Origin: Planomicrobium sp. CPCC 101079
Lineage (GTDB): Bacteria; Bacillota; Bacilli; Bacillales_A; Planococcaceae
Direction: 5' to 3'
NCBI RefSeq assembly: GCF_007859275.1
Contig: NZ_VOHC01000028.1
Coordinates: 248,001 to 312,000, forward strand
DNA: 64,000 nt
Shown: piece by piece, positions 60,071 through 64,000 of the stretch
Position numbering within the stretch: position 1 is the stretch's first letter
Layout: the number at the start of each line of letters is the position of its first letter
The notes under the pieces: generated by a model
The model's database searches: none
Told to the model about the DNA's origin: nothing
Seen by the model: the letters and a program-made list of their open reading frames with translations, nothing else
Position numbers and translations under genes: made by a program

Positions 60071-60604
60071 CTATTTTTTCATTTCATAATGCAGCTGCGC
60101 GAACTGTCCAAATTGCTGAACGTTCTTTAAGTGGTATTCGATTTCAAAATCGAGTTCTTGAAACAGCGGGATGCCTTTTCCGATAAGCGTTGGCGCTATG
60201 GAGATAATAAATTCATCAATTAGCTTTTCTTTTAAGAAGCCGTGCAGGAGCTTGCCGCCGCCAATCACCCAAATGTCTTTGCCCGGCTCTTGTTTCAGCC
60301 TTTCTGCAAATGGCAAAATTTCTTCATTTGTATATTTAACTTTCTCTTTTTGCCCTTGTTCTGCAGTAGAAAAAACATAGCACTCCTTGTCAGGATAAGG
60401 GTTCTTCCCGCCTTCCGCTTCCATTACCCAGTCGTATGTGCGGCGGCCCATTACTACAGTATCAATAGTTTCTATAAACTCCCCGTATCCCGCATCGCCT
60501 TCTCCTTCAACTTTGAACAGCCACTCAAGCGAATCATCTTCTGTCGCGATATATCCATCTAGACTAATAGCGATATAACACACGATTTTGCGTTGTTTTG
60601 GCAC
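60071..60604 (-). CDS. Dihydrofolate reductase-like protein (RibD C-terminal domain family)
   Basis: NADPH-dependent reductase-like protein of 177 residues. It starts at GTG 60604 after AAGGAGGAGG, a strong site. IAISLDGYIATEDDSLEWL (about 9-27) matches the RibD C-terminal/YyaP group; VVMGRRTYDWVM (about 49) and DIWVIGGGKLLHGFL (about 117-131) are the cofactor and substrate segments; FIISIAPTLIGKGIPLF ends the core. True dihydrofolate reductase activity is not proven for this family. The NUDIX gene upstream is 47 bases away on the same strand. Confidence 0.85.
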   Translation of the reverse strand: MPKQRKIVCYIAISLDGYIATEDDSLEWLFKVEGEGDAGYGEFIETIDTVVMGRRTYDWVMEAEGGKNPYPDKECYVFSTAEQGQKEKVKYTNEEILPFAERLKQEPGKDIWVIGGGKLLHGFLKEKLIDEFIISIAPTLIGKGIPLFQELDFEIEYHLKNVQQFGQFAQLHYEMKK

Positions 60605-60651
60605 TTTTGCCTCCTCCTTGTCTATTGATGCGGAGCATAAAGAACTTCTGT

Positions 60652-61104
60652 TCAATAAAACGAAGCGCCATAATGATGGATGACTTTTTTTGTATGTACG
60701 CAGATGGAAGAAGGAAGCTGGTCAAGCGCGAAAAAGTTGAATTGCAGCGAAGCGTCCGCATCTTCCAAAGGCAGTGGGGTTCGGATATCTCTGCAACAAT
60801 AATTGATTGTTAGCGAATACAACTGATCTCCATTCGGCATTTCCTGGAAATACTTTTTTCCTGAAAAAATGCCGAGTAAGCTCAATTCGCCAATTTCAAT
60901 TCCTGTTTCCTCTTTGACTCCACGCCTTCCCGCTTCTTCCGCTGTTTCAGTCAACTCCATAAAGCTGACAGGCAAGGACCAACTGCCGTCATCCCGTTCC
61001 TTCAGCAAGATATAGCCCCTTTTATCCAGTACAACAATTGACGTTTTGACCGCCAATAATGGTTCATTGCCGACCTTCCCTCTTAAATTCTCGATATAGC
61101 GCAT
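60652..61104 (-). CDS. NUDIX hydrolase with altered Nudix box
   Basis: NUDIX-fold protein of 150 residues. The box region is LPVSFMELTETAEEAGRRGVKEETGIEI (about 44-71). The metal-binding EE of the canonical RExxEExG is present, but the first glycine is a serine (SFMELTE), and the RE of the box reads RG. Both are usually important for hydrolysis, so activity may be reduced or changed. The gene starts at the ATG at 61104, with GAAGGGAGGG upstream. Function is unknown; role of NUDIX enzymes is cleavage of nucleoside diphosphates linked to another group. Confidence 0.85.
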   Translation of the reverse strand: MRYIENLRGKVGNEPLLAVKTSIVVLDKRGYILLKERDDGSWSLPVSFMELTETAEEAGRRGVKEETGIEIGELSLLGIFSGKKYFQEMPNGDQLYSLTINYCCRDIRTPLPLEDADASLQFNFFALDQLPSSICVHTKKVIHHYGASFY

Positions 61105-61299
61105 ATTATCCCTCCTTCCCTTTTAATATAAAGTTTCTTGTTTCAACACAACAAATTGATTATTCTGCTAATTTTATCACAACTTATTTTATTTGGCAGT
61201 AATGAACCTGTTGGCGTCGAAGAATAAAAAGAGATAGTTTTTGACATTGGCTATAATTAGTTTTACGGTTGAAGAAACCAATGGAGCGGAGGTACATAC

Positions 61300-61800
61300 A
61301 TGAAAAAAATCGTCATAGTATCAGATACCCATATTCCAATACGCGCAAAGAAATTGCCTCAAATCTTAATTGATGCATGCCAAGAGGCGGATTTCATCAT
61401 CCATGCAGGAGATTGGCAGACGATGGATGTGTATTATGAGTTTGCGGCTTATGCGGAAACAGATGGCGTCACTGGTAATGTAGACCCTTGGGAAATTTCA
61501 GATCGCATCGGCAAAAGTAAAATCCTGGAATTCGGAGGTCTTCGTATTGGTGTAGTCCATGGCGATGGCATCCGCCAAACAACGGAACAGCGGGCATTTG
61601 ATGCGTTTCGTGAAGAAAAAGTGGATATTATTGTATTCGGCCACTCCCATATCCCGGTCATGCGCGAAGTGGAGGGCGTCATCTTGTTCAATCCCGGCTC
61701 TCCTACCGATAAACGCACCCAACCCCAGTATTCTTTCGGCTTGTTAGAAATCGGGGATTCCTGGGAATTGAAACACGTTTTCTTCGATAAAGAAAGCTAA
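61300..61800 (+). CDS. YfcE/MJ0936-type metallophosphoesterase
   Basis: Calcineurin-like phosphodiesterase of 166 residues. VSDTHIPIRAKKLP (about 6-19) with D and H, HAGDWQTMD (about 35-43), GNVDPWE (about 60-66), HGDG (about 88) and FGHSHIPVM (about 111-119) are the metal-site motifs. Length is normal for the family. Single gene after the ATG at 61300 (GGAGCGGAGGT). Substrate is unknown; the family includes phosphodiesterases and 2 prime,3 prime-nucleotidases. Terminator at the stop codon. Confidence 0.9.
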   Translation: MKKIVIVSDTHIPIRAKKLPQILIDACQEADFIIHAGDWQTMDVYYEFAAYAETDGVTGNVDPWEISDRIGKSKILEFGGLRIGVVHGDGIRQTTEQRAFDAFREEKVDIIVFGHSHIPVMREVEGVILFNPGSPTDKRTQPQYSFGLLEIGDSWELKHVFFDKES

Positions 61801-61838
61801 AAAAACTCGGGCGCCATTAAAGGCGGCCCGAGTTTTTT
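61801..61838 (+). terminator. Bidirectional terminator
   Basis: AAAACTCGGGC / GCCCGAGTTTT stem; it overlaps the end of the minus-strand GAF-STAS gene, whose stop is at 61817. Confidence 0.85.
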
Positions 61839-62692
61839 GGACAATTTTGCATCAATACAAAACCTAGTTGTTTTAACGCGGTTTCTAAATTGGCTTCGAT
61901 TAAGACGCCTTTTAAACTAGCGGCAAAGTGAGGAACCTTTAATGCCATAAACGGCTGGATGCCTGTAATGACTGGAGCAATGCCAACTACTTTTAGAATA
62001 TCGACCAGCTTTAGCAAGTATTCATCTACTGCCGTGTTGATTTGGGAGACGCCGGAAACGTCAATGACCAAATACTCCAGATCTTTTTCCCCCGCTTTTG
62101 TTAGCACGTGATCGATAATAGTTTGGGCTCGCTGTGTTGTAATTTCACCGATGACCGGCAAAATCGCCAAACCTTTTGTAACAGGGACAAGCGGCGATGA
62201 AAGCGTCTGGATTTGGTTGTTCGCTTTCTCAAGTTCTAAAACATATGTCAGCAGCGAAGACATCGTTTCAAATGTATATATATGTTCTTCTGTAAATTCG
62301 AACGGTTCGTTGTCCAATCCGCAGATTGTTCCATAAACCTCCCCGTCCTCGTAATACACAGGAATTCCAATAAAGGAGCCGTTATCGAACTGTGAAGCAA
62401 TCTCCAGCGACTCCGTCATTTTGCTTTTGGAAATATCCTCAATGACCAGGGGCGCTTCCCCATAACTGATGCTAAGGCTGCAAAATGTATTTTCTAAAGG
62501 CAAAAAGCTTCCTTCTATAATCAGCTCTTTTCTGGTATTGCGGGATTTGACGATTTCATTTGTTTGACCATCATTTTTAGCAATGAATAATGTATTAATT
62601 TTTAATTGTTTGCTGAGCATTTCGAGAATATGTCCAGCTGCTTCGTCAAAATTGCGGAAGCTGCGCTTCTTTTTGTTTTCTTGTAGAGACAT
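61817..62692 (-). CDS. GAF-STAS domain protein, RsbR-like stress sensor
   Basis: Cytosolic protein of 291 residues. An N-terminal GAF domain covers about 13-155 (sensor fold; ISKSKMTESLEIASQFDNGSFIGIPVYYEDGEVYGTICGLD), and the C-terminal STAS domain (about 170-285) resembles RsbR proteins of the sigma-B stressosome, LVIDVSGVSQINTAVDEYLLKL and VITGIQPFMALKV. Threonines equivalent to the phosphorylation sites in RsbRA are present (NTA, ITG). The usual non-heme globin of RsbRA is replaced by GAF. This suggests a stressosome variant. The sigma-B operon is not in this window. ATG at 62692. Confidence 0.87.
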   Translation of the reverse strand: MSLQENKKKRSFRNFDEAAGHILEMLSKQLKINTLFIAKNDGQTNEIVKSRNTRKELIIEGSFLPLENTFCSLSISYGEAPLVIEDISKSKMTESLEIASQFDNGSFIGIPVYYEDGEVYGTICGLDNEPFEFTEEHIYTFETMSSLLTYVLELEKANNQIQTLSSPLVPVTKGLAILPVIGEITTQRAQTIIDHVLTKAGEKDLEYLVIDVSGVSQINTAVDEYLLKLVDILKVVGIAPVITGIQPFMALKVPHFAASLKGVLIEANLETALKQLGFVLMQNCPKNSGRL

Positions 62693-62872
62693 CGGTATAT
62701 TCCTCCTACTGCAATTCGCCCATGAACGTTTGACTGTATTTCTTTAAACATACTATTCGTTTTTGGCTTTTGCAAACAGCGCATGTTTTTTAGCATGGAA
62801 CTTTTCACCGGGAAGGTTCGCCCGATTTAAGAAAGGGTATAGCATATTAACCCACTTTGGAGGTGATAGCAG

Positions 62873-64000
62873 TTGTTACCGAACTCCCTTGAAATTGATT
62901 TATTGCAGCAATCGGATACCGTCATTGATTTTACTTGGTCCTATACCGGTGATACATGCCGCGTAACCCGCGATGAAGAAGTTATCTATACTGGAACGCA
63001 AAATTCCCTGAAAGATGAGAATTTGCAGCGCGGTGAATTGTATACGTATACCATTGAACGGCTGGATGATGAAGGCAAAGCGGTCGAAAAGATTAAAATG
63101 CAGACAGGCACCGAGAACCACGTCGAAAATTTCGTCAACCGCCTGCAGCAAATCGCCTTAACGACCATTTTATCCAAGTCGAAGATTGTACTAGCTTGGG
63201 GTGCTATTGAGGGCATCGGGCAGTTTGAAATTTACCGCGACGGCGAGCTTATTGATACCGTTGATAAGAATCAGTTCACAGACCGCAATGCCGAAATGGA
63301 TCAGCCCTATACGTATTGGATCCGCGGCAAACGGCCGCTGGAGAAGTCCGAAGAAAGTTTTAAAACTGAAAAGTCTGCCGTTGCGAGAGTCTTCGGATTG
63401 GTCAACACAAAATCTTCTCAGGAAAAAGCCGCAGAAGAAGAGTTCTGGATAACGAAGAAAGTAGGAAGCCGTGACCGGATGCTTGCCGAAAAAGAGCTGG
63501 CTAAAACTGAGTTGCAATACCCGGTTTGGCACTTCCGCTATACAACTTTCTTGCCGCAGGAGTTTTTGCCGAGCCCCAACCCACTGTCCCCCAACCGCTA
63601 CTTTTCGGGAGACGGCCGCAGCTTCGATCCGGAGTCTAAACATTACCGTACACAAGTGAATTTTTCACTCGAGCTGACTGAAGGCGGCGCTGTGCTCGAG
63701 TATGAAAAAGATGTGGGTACCAGCATCGCTTATGACTGGCGTAAAAAATTCCGGAAAGCAGATGTCGCATCATCAGAAGGCATTGTATTGGAAAAAGTGA
63801 AAGAAGATCCACATAAAGTATCGCTTTCGCTGAAGCACAGTGTTGGAAATCCGCTCACCACTTCACCTAATATCGATTATGAAATTTCGGCGACTTTCTA
63901 CCGGGATGGCTATTATGATATTATCGGCATCCATGATCAGGCACCTAATCATGAAGTGTATTTACGAACAAGCAAAGACACTGAATGGGAACAAATCCAT
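62873..64000 (+). CDS. DUF3238-like secreted/structural protein, partial (continues beyond window)
   Basis: Open frame of 376 codons running off the right edge, starting at a TTG at 62873 with GGAGGTGATAGCAG upstream. There is no signal peptide. The N-terminal 180 residues contain two beta-sandwich repeats (FNIII-like, e.g. TYTYTIERLDDEGKA and YTYWIRGKRPLEKS). The C-terminal half, from WHFRYTTFLPQEFLPSPNP to EISATFYRDGYYDIIGIHDQAPNHEVYLRT, matches from memory the DUF3238 family of Bacillus. The last codons are at the window end. Function unknown. Confidence 0.7.
   Translation, partial: MLPNSLEIDLLQQSDTVIDFTWSYTGDTCRVTRDEEVIYTGTQNSLKDENLQRGELYTYTIERLDDEGKAVEKIKMQTGTENHVENFVNRLQQIALTTILSKSKIVLAWGAIEGIGQFEIYRDGELIDTVDKNQFTDRNAEMDQPYTYWIRGKRPLEKSEESFKTEKSAVARVFGLVNTKSSQEKAAEEEFWITKKVGSRDRMLAEKELAKTELQYPVWHFRYTTFLPQEFLPSPNPLSPNRYFSGDGRSFDPESKHYRTQVNFSLELTEGGAVLEYEKDVGTSIAYDWRKKFRKADVASSEGIVLEKVKEDPHKVSLSLKHSVGNPLTTSPNIDYEISATFYRDGYYDIIGIHDQAPNHEVYLRTSKDTEWEQIH

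Noticed and set aside
1..64000. Insertion sequences, CRISPR, prophage, tRNA/rRNA genes
   Set aside because: No transposase, direct-repeat array, integrase or RNA gene signature was found while reading both strands.

Overview
The window looks like chromosomal DNA of a low-to-mid GC Gram-positive bacterium of the Bacillales. I lean towards Planococcaceae (Planococcus or a relative), but this is an inference from gene content and not a database match. Supporting signs are strong Shine-Dalgarno sequences with frequent TTG/GTG starts, a T-box leader, PerR-type and CcpA (cre) sites, an AdaA/AdaB pair, a type II pantothenate kinase, an intracellular subtilisin, a LysM-NlpC/P60 wall hydrolase and lipoproteins with lipoboxes. 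I found no tRNA, rRNA, CRISPR array, insertion sequence or prophage.

Layout. 0-5.4 kb: a Tat secretion pair (tatC, cut by the window edge, and tatA) faces a two-gene operon encoding a Tat-signal subunit and a GMC flavoprotein dehydrogenase, followed by a LysR regulator. 5.4-7.7 kb: a protein built of 23-residue repeats and the adaptive alkylation-repair operon adaA-adaB. 7.7-23.5 kb: a large minus-strand catabolic region with a TetR regulator, two MaoC-type hydratases, several short-chain dehydrogenases, a zinc-ribbon/OB protein with a thiolase, an acyl-CoA synthetase, a PPC/DUF296 protein, a complete TRAP transporter, glycolate-oxidase-type GlcD/GlcF and a CdaR-type regulator, then a thioesterase and a second acyl-CoA ligase. 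A cre site stands before glcD, and a cre site plus a TetR-type operator stand before fabG.

23.9-42.6 kb: mostly single genes and short operons: LysM wall hydrolase, PerR-boxed catalase, HemY, nitroreductase, CoaW, a CPT-family kinase, an orphan peptide-binding lipoprotein, an acetate-type symporter pair, an SLC13-type permease, an intracellular serine protease, and an iron-handling pair (ferritin with a PerR box, and a FetA/FetB-type exporter).

42.8-45.2 kb: a tight operon of GTP cyclohydrolase II, RibD and a HAD phosphatase. Together these could make 5-amino-6-ribitylaminouracil, yet lumazine and riboflavin synthase genes and an FMN riboswitch are absent. I consider this the best candidate for an undescribed pathway. 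45.3-53.2 kb: small enzymes, hisC, a DMT exporter, a SurA-N lipoprotein and a DDAH-family enzyme. 53.3-55.6 kb: trpE-trpG behind a T-box whose specifier reads TGG (Trp). 55.7-58.7 kb: a sugar ABC importer without its ATPase. 58.7-64 kb: small enzymes, a frameshifted PaaI-type thioesterase, a GAF-STAS protein and a DUF3238-like protein cut by the window end.

The genes are separated by many bidirectional hairpin terminators, several of which overlap the last codons of neighbouring genes.
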